Shown here in pieces: positions 1 through 7,237 of a stretch of DNA of 39,227 nucleotides (position 1 is the stretch's first letter; each line of letters starts with the position of its first letter). The notes under the pieces were generated by a model. It had not been told where the DNA came from. It was given only the letters and a program-made list of their open reading frames with translations, and did not search any database. The stretch is from a virus. The position numbers were made by a program, and so were the translations under genes. The stretch covers positions 1 through 39,227 of the IMG/VR virus record IMGVR_UViG_3300020473_000058, one strand, 5' to 3'.

Positions 1-56
1 AACAACTCACTGTTTCCTTCCTTGATCTTCTTGACGAAATCGGTTCCAGAAAGCAT
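1..56 (-). CDS. Partial CDS, N-terminus of unknown protein
   Basis: The 5' end of a minus-strand gene that runs off the left edge. It starts at the ATG at 54-56 and reads MLSGTDFVKKIKEGNSEL before the window ends. A late-promoter-like CTAAATA (81-87 on the plus strand as TATTTAG) lies 24 nt upstream, and the region between is A/T-rich, as ahead of other late genes here. Eighteen residues are too few to name a family. The context suggests another late structural or accessory gene. Confidence 0.55.
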   Translation of the reverse strand, partial: MLSGTDFVKKIKEGNSEL

Positions 57-79
57 TTTTAATTTACCTATCTACGTTG

Positions 80-601
80 TTATTTAGTATAAATGAAAAA
101 ATATCGAAGATGACCCTGTGAAACATGCTCTTCTTCAAACTTCTTCACGTTATATTTATACTGGTTTGCAATGGCATATATTTTCTCTTTAGTCCAAGGA
201 TACCACTGGATTCCTTGTATGTCTGCTACGTCTGCCCAGTCATGTGGTATACCAGGATTCACCCTAAAGATTGCTTCTTTTCGGAATAAAACATGTATCA
301 ATGACATTTGATAATCAATATTTTCTTCGTCACCAAAGTTAATAGAACCTAAAGCAAGCACAATATCATATGATGGACATGGATAAAAATCTTCTAGAGA
401 TGTTTTTATATCAGCAGAATCATTATATGGATCTATACCAGTAAGTCTTTTTATTTTTCCTTTGAATCTATTATATCCACATCCAATATCTAAGACACTA
501 GAAGGTGCTTGGTCATTAACATAATTGACCAACTGATAGCCAGAATGCTGAAGACGTTTAAAATTTTGGTCTTGCCAAACACCGCTAAAATAAGATTCCA
601 T
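80..601 (-). CDS. SAM-dependent class I methyltransferase
   Basis: A 173-aa protein with a Rossmann-type methyltransferase core. Motif I is VLDIGCGYN at residues 36-44, an acidic motif II-like GIDPYN is at 55-60, and DIVLALGSINFG (79-90) fits motif IV. It would transfer a methyl group from S-adenosylmethionine, but the substrate is not readable. At 173 aa it is a minimal single-domain enzyme with no obvious target-recognition domain, so a DNA methylase is unlikely. Its start overlaps the end of the upstream P-loop gene by 17 nt, so the two are co-transcribed. Placed beside two sulfotransferase-like genes, a small-molecule or glycan substrate is a reasonable inference. Confidence 0.85.
   Translation of the reverse strand: MESYFSGVWQDQNFKRLQHSGYQLVNYVNDQAPSSVLDIGCGYNRFKGKIKRLTGIDPYNDSADIKTSLEDFYPCPSYDIVLALGSINFGDEENIDYQMSLIHVLFRKEAIFRVNPGIPHDWADVADIQGIQWYPWTKEKIYAIANQYKYNVKKFEEEHVSQGHLRYFFIYTK
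81..87 (-). promoter_or_regulatory. Late-promoter-like CTAAATA
   Basis: CTAAATA on the minus strand, inside the C-terminal codons of the methyltransferase gene and 24 nt ahead of the ATG at 54-56. It resembles the T4-like late -10 element (TATAAATA in T4; CTAAATA-like in cyanophages). It is short and AT-rich, so chance occurrence is possible. Its repeated position ahead of genes is the main support. Confidence 0.45.
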
Positions 602-1358
602 TACAATTATATAAGCAAAAAGAAGTATCCCAAGAAGGTGATATTATCAAACTGTTACTAACAGCATAGTTTTTTATATATGCAGCATACTCCATATTAC
701 CTTCTTTATCCCAATTCATACCCATCTTATCTAATGTATGTCTTGTTGGTGCTACTATAATAGTAGGTTTACTAGACTTTCTAATAAAAGATCTAATAGC
801 AAGATCATGTCTATGATTAGTATCTTTCATAAATTGTTCATTCTCTAATCTATGTTTACCTGGTTCCTCATCAGGATCATCAACCACCTGCCATGCAGTA
901 TATTTTGGATAATGTTTAGCAAATGTCATGGTAGATAACCACCTATCATCACAGTATTCTTTAGGTCTTAGTACAAAAACCATTTTATTATTAGGGAAGT
1001 TATTTTCTAACCATTCTAAATTATGCTTCTCTGCAAAGAAATGAGATTTGACAAAATAATTGTCATACTCATTGATATCAGTATATGGTCCTAAACATTG
1101 TTCTATAAAAGAATCTATAGTATGGTTTCTAAGATCGTCAAACCCTTCACCAAACTCCATACCAGGATCCCAAAAAGCACCCTTATGCTCTCTATATAAA
1201 CGGTTATTACCATATGATTCCCAACGTCCTTCATAATCAGATTTATTTGCTTTGAATTTACTACAACACCTCAATAAATTATCCATTTTTGACCACCCAG
1301 AACCAGGCAATCCAATCATGAATATGAGTTGTTCATGCCTCAATTTTGAATAAATCAT
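585..1358 (-). CDS. Sulfotransferase-like P-loop protein, paralogue A
   Basis: A 257-aa protein when started at the ATG at 1356-1358. A longer reading frame to 1388 only adds residues inside the preceding gene; a TTG at 1341-1343 is another possible start. The nucleotide-binding loop is GLPGSGWSK near residues 16-24. Further segments shared with the upstream neighbour are KGAFWDP, FGxGFDD, a KSHFFAE..NLEWL stretch and a FVLRPKE segment. The P-loop plus the later Arg-rich strand fits PAPS-dependent sulfotransferases (5'-phosphosulfate and 3'-phosphate sites), which move sulfate onto hydroxyls of sugars or other acceptors. A generic kinase-like P-loop protein cannot be excluded. The start overlaps the neighbour's end by 26 nt, indicating tandem duplication and translational coupling. 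Confidence 0.7.
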   Translation of the reverse strand: MIYSKLRHEQLIFMIGLPGSGWSKMDNLLRCCSKFKANKSDYEGRWESYGNNRLYREHKGAFWDPGMEFGEGFDDLRNHTIDSFIEQCLGPYTDINEYDNYFVKSHFFAEKHNLEWLENNFPNNKMVFVLRPKEYCDDRWLSTMTFAKHYPKYTAWQVVDDPDEEPGKHRLENEQFMKDTNHRHDLAIRSFIRKSSKPTIIVAPTRHTLDKMGMNWDKEGNMEYAAYIKNYAVSNSLIISPSWDTSFCLYNCNGILF

Positions 1359-2082
1359 CGCAATTATAAAATACAAAAGGTGCATCAAACATAGGCACTT
1401 GTGACATAAAAAATTGATGTGTCATAATCAATTTCATATATTCTTCATGCCCTTCCTCATCCCACACATATCCTAATTTATTAATAAAACTTTTATTAGG
1501 TTGAATAATATAACACTCATTATCTCTTACAAATTCTCTTATCATCGTATCATGCTTAACAATCAAATTCCATAACTTTTCATAGTTTGTTTTATGATCA
1601 TCAATAAAGGTAATATTCATCCATGCTTTATAATTTGGATAATGACCTGTAAATGTCATACCATTAGTCCAACCCTCAAAACATAATTCCTTTTCTCTTA
1701 GAACAAATATTAATTTATTATTAGGAAAATTAGTAGTTAACCATTCTAAATTTTTAGATTCTGCAAAGAAATGAGATCTAATCAAATAATTCTGATCGTT
1801 TATATTGTCAAATGGTTTCAAACATTCTTCTATGAATGTTTCTTTAGTGTAGTTTGCACCTATATCATCAAACCCATTACCAAATTCTCTCATAGGATCC
1901 CAGAAAGCACCCTTATGAAAGACTACACCACAATCTCCTTGTTTACCTCTCTCTTCTCTATCTGGTCTTCTATCAGATTTGTTTAGATTTAACTTAGCAC
2001 AACAACCTAATAGTAAGGACAACTTTGCCCAACCACTACCAGGTACAGCGATATAAAAAATTAATTGTTCATCACGAACCAT
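1333..2082 (-). CDS. Sulfotransferase-like P-loop protein, paralogue B
   Basis: A 249-aa protein starting at ATG 2080-2082. The N-terminal P-loop AVPGSGWAK lies at residues 12-20. KGAFWDP (57-63), RSHFFAESKNLEWL (102-115) and FVLREKELC (126-134) match the same positions in the gene that follows it. Both proteins end in a similar aromatic tail (FVFYNCDD and FCLYNC). They are clear tandem paralogues that have diverged to roughly half identity by eye. The motif layout suggests a PAPS-dependent sulfotransferase; the acceptor is unknown. The gene sits directly downstream of the coiled-coil protein and the tail-fibre gene, hinting at a link with virion or host-surface glycans. Confidence 0.7.
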   Translation of the reverse strand: MVRDEQLIFYIAVPGSGWAKLSLLLGCCAKLNLNKSDRRPDREERGKQGDCGVVFHKGAFWDPMREFGNGFDDIGANYTKETFIEECLKPFDNINDQNYLIRSHFFAESKNLEWLTTNFPNNKLIFVLREKELCFEGWTNGMTFTGHYPNYKAWMNITFIDDHKTNYEKLWNLIVKHDTMIREFVRDNECYIIQPNKSFINKLGYVWDEEGHEEYMKLIMTHQFFMSQVPMFDAPFVFYNCDDLFKIEA

Positions 2083-2090
2083 GATCTAAA

Positions 2091-2309
2091 TTATTTTTTT
2101 GATCTCCTTGGTGGTGTTGCTTTTACAGGAGCAGGTTCTGGTACAGAAGCAGATTCAAATCCTCCTGCATCAGCAGGTGGTTGCTGCATAAGTTGAATCT
2201 GCGAACGCAGAACTAAAACTTGAGATTCAAGCTGTATGTTCTGTGCTTGCAGATTCGTTACTTTCTGTTGATAAACTTGTAATAGAGCATTCACTTCAGC
2301 AGTGTCCAT
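2091..2309 (-). CDS. Small coiled-coil protein, unknown function
   Basis: A 72-aa protein. Residues 1-42 form a heptad-like, Gln/Leu-rich helix (repeated V/L at a and d positions, such as VTNLQAQNIQLESQVLVL). A Pro/Ala linker follows, and the C-terminus is basic (PPRRSKK). The shape suggests a short oligomerising or adaptor protein. It lies between the tail-fibre gene and the sulfotransferase pair, with a CTAAATA late-type promoter 24 nt upstream (2334-2340). Small proteins of this look are common beside cyanophage fibre genes; I assign no function. Confidence 0.75.
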   Translation of the reverse strand: MDTAEVNALLQVYQQKVTNLQAQNIQLESQVLVLRSQIQLMQQPPADAGGFESASVPEPAPVKATPPRRSKK

Positions 2310-2333
2310 AATGTCATAATTATAGTAGTGCTC

Positions 2334-2340
2334 TATTTAG
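2334..2340 (-). promoter_or_regulatory. Late-promoter-like CTAAATA
   Basis: CTAAATA on the minus strand in the 34-nt gap between the tail-fibre stop and the coiled-coil gene start, 24 nt ahead of the ATG. This is the spacing expected of a T4-like late promoter giving a short leader. Confidence 0.5.
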
Positions 2341-2343
2341 TCA

Positions 2344-5300
2344 TCAAAATGTTCCCCCATCAATCGTTATATTATCCAATGAACGAGTAGTTCCAGAACA
2401 AGAAATTACTTGTGATGTACCTGCACAATCATTCAAGTATAGAGATCCAATTTCAAAACCACCAGCAGTTGAATTAGTTAGAACTCCAGCACTTTCAGTA
2501 GCAACAGCAGAAACAACAAACCTTCCAGCACTATCATCCCAGTAGAATGCTGCTTTCTTAGCAGATCCACTGTAGTAGTTCATTACAATACCAACGTCCT
2601 TGTTAGTATCTGCACTTAGAGCACCACCATCGACTACCTGAAGATCAAGTAAAGTATCTTCTATAGTAGTGTTTACTGTGTTTACAGATGAAGTTGTACC
2701 ATTGACAGTAAGGTTTCCACTAACTGTAAGGTTACTTGAAACTGTAGCAGCACCAGTAACAGCAAGAGTAGAACCATCAAATGTTAGATTGTTACTATCT
2801 TCAAGAGCACCAGCAGAACCTGCAATAACAACTCTGTTGTCTGTTAGGTCACTAACTGTAGCAGATGATAGAGTTGTCTCTCCACCAGTAAGTGTAGCAC
2901 CACTATTAGATGTTATGTTGCCAGTTACAGCAAGGGTAGAACCGTTAAATGTAAGGTTACCACTGTCCTCTAGTTCTCCAGATGTACCAGCAATAACAAC
3001 ACGATTATCTGTAAGGTCAGAAATCTTAGCAGTAGAAGCAACTAGACCAGCACCACCAGAAATATTAGCACCACCGTTACCATCTATAATACCACCAACT
3101 GTAGTAATACCAGTTACATTGACAGCAGCAAATGTAGCACCACCAGAACCACCTAAAACAGCGTCAGAAATAGTTTCAAATGTTACCTTACGGTTTGTAC
3201 CACCTGCACCGTCATCAACAATGAACAAGTCAGCGTCAGCAAGAGTAGTTGTTGCTGTACCACCGTCTATATCAAGAGTTGTGATTGGTGTAGTTCCTGC
3301 GGTTAATCCAGAACCAGATCCTGAGAAGGATGTGGCAGATAAAGCACCTGAACTTGAGTTGAATGTTAGATTAGTACCACTCTTTGCTCCAAGATTTCCA
3401 CTTGCAGCAGTTGCAAATAGTGGAAAACACGTTGTATCTGATGATTCATCAGCAACTGTAATTGTTGTACCAACTGTTGCTGTTGCTGCATTACCACTTG
3501 TATCCTGAGTACCAGATGCATTGACACCTGGTAGGTTGATATTAGCAGTACCATCAAAACTTACACCACCTATAGTTCTAGCATTTTGAAGTGCAGTTGC
3601 CGTTCCTGCATTACCACTTGCATTACCAGTAACGTTACCAGTAAGGTTACCAATAACACCACCTGTTGCTGTTGTTACACCCGTTACAGTTAAATCAGAA
3701 GTAGTTTGTAAAGATCCAACACTAACAACATTACCAAGTGACTTGAATGCCACCATTTCAAGTTCATCACCTACAGTTGCACCTGATGCAAGAGTAACAG
3801 TGTTAGCATTTGTTTGAACGTAGTCAGTACCTGTAATCAAACGAGAACCGTTTAGATAACAGTCCATGAAGCCGTTTGTGTAACCAGCACTAAAGGTAAA
3901 CGCTGTTTGACCTTGAGTAGCAGTTACGGTCTGAGATGTTGTAAAGGTTGTACCAGCAACACCAGTTAGTGCTATCTGTGCAACACCACTAGCTACTGAG
4001 AATGAATCAAGACCAGTACCAGTGAACTTGAATGCAGTAACAAGACCAGCATGTCCAGATGCTTGAATTGCACCTACTTGTGCTATAACACCACCATCAG
4101 AATTTCTTACATCACCTGCAGTAACTGTTCCACCACCAATATTAAGAGCACTTGCTGAAAGAACAGCAGAGTTATTGATCTTCAATACCTTACCCGAAGC
4201 AAGGTTAATGTTCTCAGAAGATCCCCAGTTGTCTCCAGTTGCTTCAAAGTTCCATGTTTTGTCTCCGTCTCCAGAGTCAACGGTTAAACCTGCTCCATTG
4301 GCAGCAGCGTCATCTGCAGCTCCAGTAGCAACTTGGAAGTTTTTGTCAGCAATAGTAACTGTAGTAGAATTGACTGTATTGGTTGTACCATTTACAGTTA
4401 AGTTTCCACTTATAATTGTGTTATCTGCAATAGTTGTAGTACCACCTGCAGAGTCTATTGTAAGGTTTCCTGATGATGTAGTAACAGTGTTTGCGTCAAT
4501 TGATACATTATCAATAGCAGCAGCACCTGTAACTGTGAGTGTTGTACCATTAAATGTAAGATTACCAGAATCTTCAATCTCTCCAGCAGTACCTGCAAGT
4601 ACAACTCTTCCAGATGTTAGATCAGATACTTTAGCAGAAGCAAGTGTTGCTGAATCAATAGAAGCAGCATCTATATTAGCAGTACCATCAATATATAAAT
4701 CTTTGAACTCAAGACCAGATGCACCTAAGTCAACAGCATTATCTGTTGATGGTACAATATCACCATCAAATCTACCTGTTGGTGTAATAGTATCAGAAGT
4801 AGCATTACCTAAGTCTACGTTACCATTTGCAGCAAAAACTCCAGATACATTAACATTACCAGTAAATGTGGATATACCAGATACTTTTAAAGTTGAGGCA
4901 TCTGCCTGGCTAACTGTACTGATACCAGTTACATTAATACTATTGAAGTTAGCACCTGCACCACCACCAAGGAAGTAATCCTTTAGAACTGAAGCAGTTA
5001 CTTTTCTATTTGTACCATTAGCACCATCATCAATGACCATTAGGTCAGCATCTGCAACCGTAGTTGTTGCTGTACCACCATCAATATCAACTGCAGCAAG
5101 TGGAAGAGTTCCAGCAGTAGCACCAGCAACTGAACCGTTGAAAGAACCTGTTGCTAGAGTCAATCCAGCAGCAGCAAATGTTGAATGAGTAGATCCATCA
5201 ATTGTAACTACTGCAGTTCCAGTACCACTGTCACTAACTGCAATGTTAGTGTTGGCTTGTGCAATAGTTGTTTGGTCAATTGCTGTAGTAGATGTGTTTG

Positions 5301-5940
5301 TAATTCTACCTTTAGCATCTACCGTAATGATAGGGATAGCTGTACTTGATCCAACTGTAGCTGCAGTTACTCCTGAGTCTGCTAGAGTAATTGCTCCACT
5401 ATCACTAGCAGTAGCATCTCCAGATGCAGAAGACCAAATATATTTCTTTACCCTACTAGCAGCACTCTTTCTATTAGTACCACCAGCACCATCATCAACT
5501 ATTATTAGGTCTGCATCAACTATGTCAGCACCTATATCTGTACCACCGTCTATATCTAATGTGCTAATTGCACTATTACCAGAACTACCTGGGTTAGTAT
5601 CCCAAGTTAAATTACCACTACCATCAGATTTCAAAAATCCGTTGTTAGTTGCAGCAGCAGGTAATGTATAGACCTGATCAGATCCTATAGTAGCTGGTGC
5701 TTTTAGTGTTAGTTTATTTGATCCGTTATTGGTTCCTTCTACAAGGTTCACTCCAGAACCAGCTGTAGTAGTTTCTCTTGTCCAATATCTATGAGAACCA
5801 ATAAGTTTGTTTGCACCTGTGGTGGAATCTATACCAACATAAAGGTCAAACTTATCTAATGTTAACGCAGGTTCACCTGCTTGCAGTCCAGGGAGGTTTC
5901 CAAAATTACCTCTCTTAAACTGAAGAATTGGGCTTGCCAT
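2344..5940 (-). CDS. Tail-fibre-like structural protein with internal repeats
   Basis: A 1198-aa, Thr/Ser/Gly/Ala-rich, Cys-poor protein typical of phage fibres. The N-terminus (MASPILQFKRGNFGNLPGL..GEPALTLD) is the attachment-type start seen on many marine myovirus fibres. The shaft is built from repeated beta-rich units. LDIDGGT...DADL..(V/I)DDGA.GTNRK occurs three times (about residues 122-162, 283-322 and 885-920). (V/I)SDLT..RVV(L/I)AG.(A/S)G..EDS.NLTF(N/D)G(T/S)TL also occurs three times. SGNLTVNGTT(N/S)(T/S)VN occurs twice. It probably forms a trimeric fibre or baseplate-attached adhesin that contacts the host surface. There is no recognisable chaperone domain at the C-terminus. Confidence 0.8.
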   Translation of the reverse strand: MASPILQFKRGNFGNLPGLQAGEPALTLDKFDLYVGIDSTTGANKLIGSHRYWTRETTTAGSGVNLVEGTNNGSNKLTLKAPATIGSDQVYTLPAAATNNGFLKSDGSGNLTWDTNPGSSGNSAISTLDIDGGTDIGADIVDADLIIVDDGAGGTNRKSAASRVKKYIWSSASGDATASDSGAITLADSGVTAATVGSSTAIPIITVDAKGRITNTSTTAIDQTTIAQANTNIAVSDSGTGTAVVTIDGSTHSTFAAAGLTLATGSFNGSVAGATAGTLPLAAVDIDGGTATTTVADADLMVIDDGANGTNRKVTASVLKDYFLGGGAGANFNSINVTGISTVSQADASTLKVSGISTFTGNVNVSGVFAANGNVDLGNATSDTITPTGRFDGDIVPSTDNAVDLGASGLEFKDLYIDGTANIDAASIDSATLASAKVSDLTSGRVVLAGTAGEIEDSGNLTFNGTTLTVTGAAAIDNVSIDANTVTTSSGNLTIDSAGGTTTIADNTIISGNLTVNGTTNTVNSTTVTIADKNFQVATGAADDAAANGAGLTVDSGDGDKTWNFEATGDNWGSSENINLASGKVLKINNSAVLSASALNIGGGTVTAGDVRNSDGGVIAQVGAIQASGHAGLVTAFKFTGTGLDSFSVASGVAQIALTGVAGTTFTTSQTVTATQGQTAFTFSAGYTNGFMDCYLNGSRLITGTDYVQTNANTVTLASGATVGDELEMVAFKSLGNVVSVGSLQTTSDLTVTGVTTATGGVIGNLTGNVTGNASGNAGTATALQNARTIGGVSFDGTANINLPGVNASGTQDTSGNAATATVGTTITVADESSDTTCFPLFATAASGNLGAKSGTNLTFNSSSGALSATSFSGSGSGLTAGTTPITTLDIDGGTATTTLADADLFIVDDGAGGTNRKVTFETISDAVLGGSGGATFAAVNVTGITTVGGIIDGNGGANISGGAGLVASTAKISDLTDNRVVIAGTSGELEDSGNLTFNGSTLAVTGNITSNSGATLTGGETTLSSATVSDLTDNRVVIAGSAGALEDSNNLTFDGSTLAVTGAATVSSNLTVSGNLTVNGTTSSVNTVNTTIEDTLLDLQVVDGGALSADTNKDVGIVMNYYSGSAKKAAFYWDDSAGRFVVSAVATESAGVLTNSTAGGFEIGSLYLNDCAGTSQVISCSGTTRSLDNITIDGGTF

Positions 5941-6016
5941 TCGACTGTATTCTTCTTATGTTTATATCACAGACTCATCTTCGGTATATACCGCAAATGA
6001 CTGTATATACAGTCGA
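5941..6016 (-). promoter_or_regulatory. Nested palindromes in the leader of the tail-fibre gene
   Basis: The gap before the fibre start contains two exact palindromes with a shared GTATATAC core: CGGTATATACCG (5982-5993) and GACTGTATATACAGTC (5999-6014). In addition, TCGACTGTAT (5941-5950) is an exact inverted copy of ATACAGTCGA (6007-6016). In the transcript the first hairpin (6014-5999) and a long-range helix that reaches the base next to the start codon are mutually exclusive. A TATAAATA-like late promoter sequence lies just upstream, at about 6018-6027. It may be an operator, an attenuator or an RNA switch. Confidence 0.55.
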
Positions 6017-6028
6017 GATTATTTATAT

Positions 6029-6370
6029 TTAAAACGTTCCTGCGTCTAAATCTATCTTGTCGTCTAATGCTTGATCTAAGTAATCTACAGCAGCAGTTGA
6101 TAGTCCAACACTAGATGCTTGAGCAACTGGAGTAACGTTAGCAGCAGCATTTACTACTTCATCAGGATCTACAAATTTATATGCATTTGATGCAGAATCA
6201 TATACTAATACCCATCTGTCAGATTGACCTGATGTATTGACATCTTGTAAATTTGCTAGGTCACCCACGCCAGTACCTCCACCTGCTAAAAGAACTTTAA
6301 AATCATCAGTACTACCTGTAAGTCTTACTGAAAATGAACTATTACTACCTAGAGATACATTGTAAGACAT
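6029..6370 (-). CDS. Small structural/fibre-associated protein
   Basis: A 113-aa acidic protein. The beta-rich N-terminal half (SLGSNSSFSVRLTG) is followed by a segment beginning LANLQDVNTSGQSD.WVLVYDS that resembles phage fibre modules. The C-terminus (DDKIDLDAGTF) ends in the same G-T-F tail as the 1198-aa fibre protein (DGGTF). It is directly adjacent to the 112-aa gene, whose stop touches its start, so it is part of the fibre operon. I infer a virion or fibre accessory role; no enzyme motif is seen. Confidence 0.7.
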   Translation of the reverse strand: MSYNVSLGSNSSFSVRLTGSTDDFKVLLAGGGTGVGDLANLQDVNTSGQSDRWVLVYDSASNAYKFVDPDEVVNAAANVTPVAQASSVGLSTAAVDYLDQALDDKIDLDAGTF

Positions 6371-6708
6371 TATGATACTGTTGGATTAACTAGGCATTGT
6401 CCAGTTATTACCTTTTCCTTCTTACCACTGACATCATTTGTAACTATAACATCGTAATTATATCTACCAGCAGTTACAATACCACTTTGAACATCTGTCA
6501 AAGATATAGTAATTGAACCTTGGGTTGGATACGCACCAAAAGTAACACCAAAACCTATTGATCCAGCAGAACCTGACCATTTTCTCATCTTTGCAGATAG
6601 AGATCTATTAGTTAGATTCAATGCTGAACCATCAGCGTTAGTAACATTGAACTGAGCTTCAAAATCAGTTCCCTGTTCAACTTGAATATTTACTGCTGGA
6701 ACTGCCAT
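6370..6708 (-). CDS. Small beta-sandwich virion-type protein
   Basis: A 112-aa protein with a run of predicted beta strands: VEQGTDFEAQFNVTNADGS, LSAKMRKW, GSITISLTD, AGRYNYDVIVT. This pattern is reminiscent of the immunoglobulin-like N-terminal domain of phage baseplate upper proteins (BppU-type). It would act as a connector or spacer in the tail. The gene runs straight into the 113-aa gene and is preceded by an A/T-rich ATAAATAA-like element. The fold call is by eye only. Confidence 0.65.
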   Translation of the reverse strand: MAVPAVNIQVEQGTDFEAQFNVTNADGSALNLTNRSLSAKMRKWSGSAGSIGFGVTFGAYPTQGSITISLTDVQSGIVTAGRYNYDVIVTNDVSGKKEKVITGQCLVNPTVS

Positions 6709-6722
6709 GAACGTATATTACA

Positions 6723-6923
6723 CTATGATTTATTTATTATTAGAGACTTTAGTAACTCTATCTCAGCCCTCAATCCATCTATCTCATCTTTTTGCTTCAT
6801 ACGAACTTGTTTATCGTTCATATATCTCTCATAAGCAGTAGCATCTGTGTTTACTATTGCCCTTGTGTTTAGATCTCTTTCTAAGGAAATATGATTTTCT
6901 ACCTTTGCTCTTTTCTTTTTCAT
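6723..6923 (-). CDS. Small charged helical protein, unknown function
   Basis: A 66-aa, Lys/Glu/Arg-rich protein with a basic start (MKKKRAK) and a probable coiled coil over residues 38-62 (VRMKQKDEIDGLRAEIELLKSL). Its ATG overlaps the stop of the upstream 105-aa gene by four bases, showing translational coupling. The family is not recognised. Its position between the DUF4815-like protein and the fibre genes suggests a minor structural or assembly role. Confidence 0.65.
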   Translation of the reverse strand: MKKKRAKVENHISLERDLNTRAIVNTDATAYERYMNDKQVRMKQKDEIDGLRAEIELLKSLIINKS

Positions 6924-7237
6924 TTATATGAATATCCTTTAGATGTATCTAATTTTTCTATTTTACCTGGATTAGGTTCAAAAGATCTCCAAGTTTTAGG
7001 GTTATTCTTAAAATAAAGCTTCACTTCTGGTTCATTAAGATATTGTTTTTTTAATTTTTCTCGTCCTTTTATATCATCCATAATATCATTAGGATACCTA
7101 TTACCACTTGGTAAACCATGAATCGGTGGTCCGTGATGACCATAAGACCATTTACCTGGTGTGGGTTCTTTACCCGATCCATAAGGTACAACAGGAATCT
7201 TTTTTATTTGTTCTGAGAATTGATTAAATGTTTTCAT
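6920..7237 (-). CDS. Conserved-looking small phage protein (MKTFNQF start)
   Basis: A 105-aa basic protein, rich in Pro, Gly and Lys, with the segment GKEPTPGKWSYGHHGPPIHG and little hydrophobic core. Its N-terminus MKTFNQFSEQ resembles the MKTF.(Q/E)F start seen on many unrelated proteins of marine T4-like phages, possibly a targeting or processing tag (from memory, not verified). Its start overlaps the stop of the 2362-aa gene. I infer a virion-associated protein; the function is unknown. Confidence 0.65.
   Translation of the reverse strand: MKTFNQFSEQIKKIPVVPYGSGKEPTPGKWSYGHHGPPIHGLPSGNRYPNDIMDDIKGREKLKKQYLNEPEVKLYFKNNPKTWRSFEPNPGKIEKLDTSKGYSYK

Noticed and set aside
2669-4978. Long plus-strand ORFs (279 aa and 267 aa) opposite the fibre gene
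   Set aside because: Low-complexity Val/Pro/Ser/Ala sequences that mirror the repetitive, stop-poor codon use of the fibre gene; no starts, motifs or spacing of real genes.
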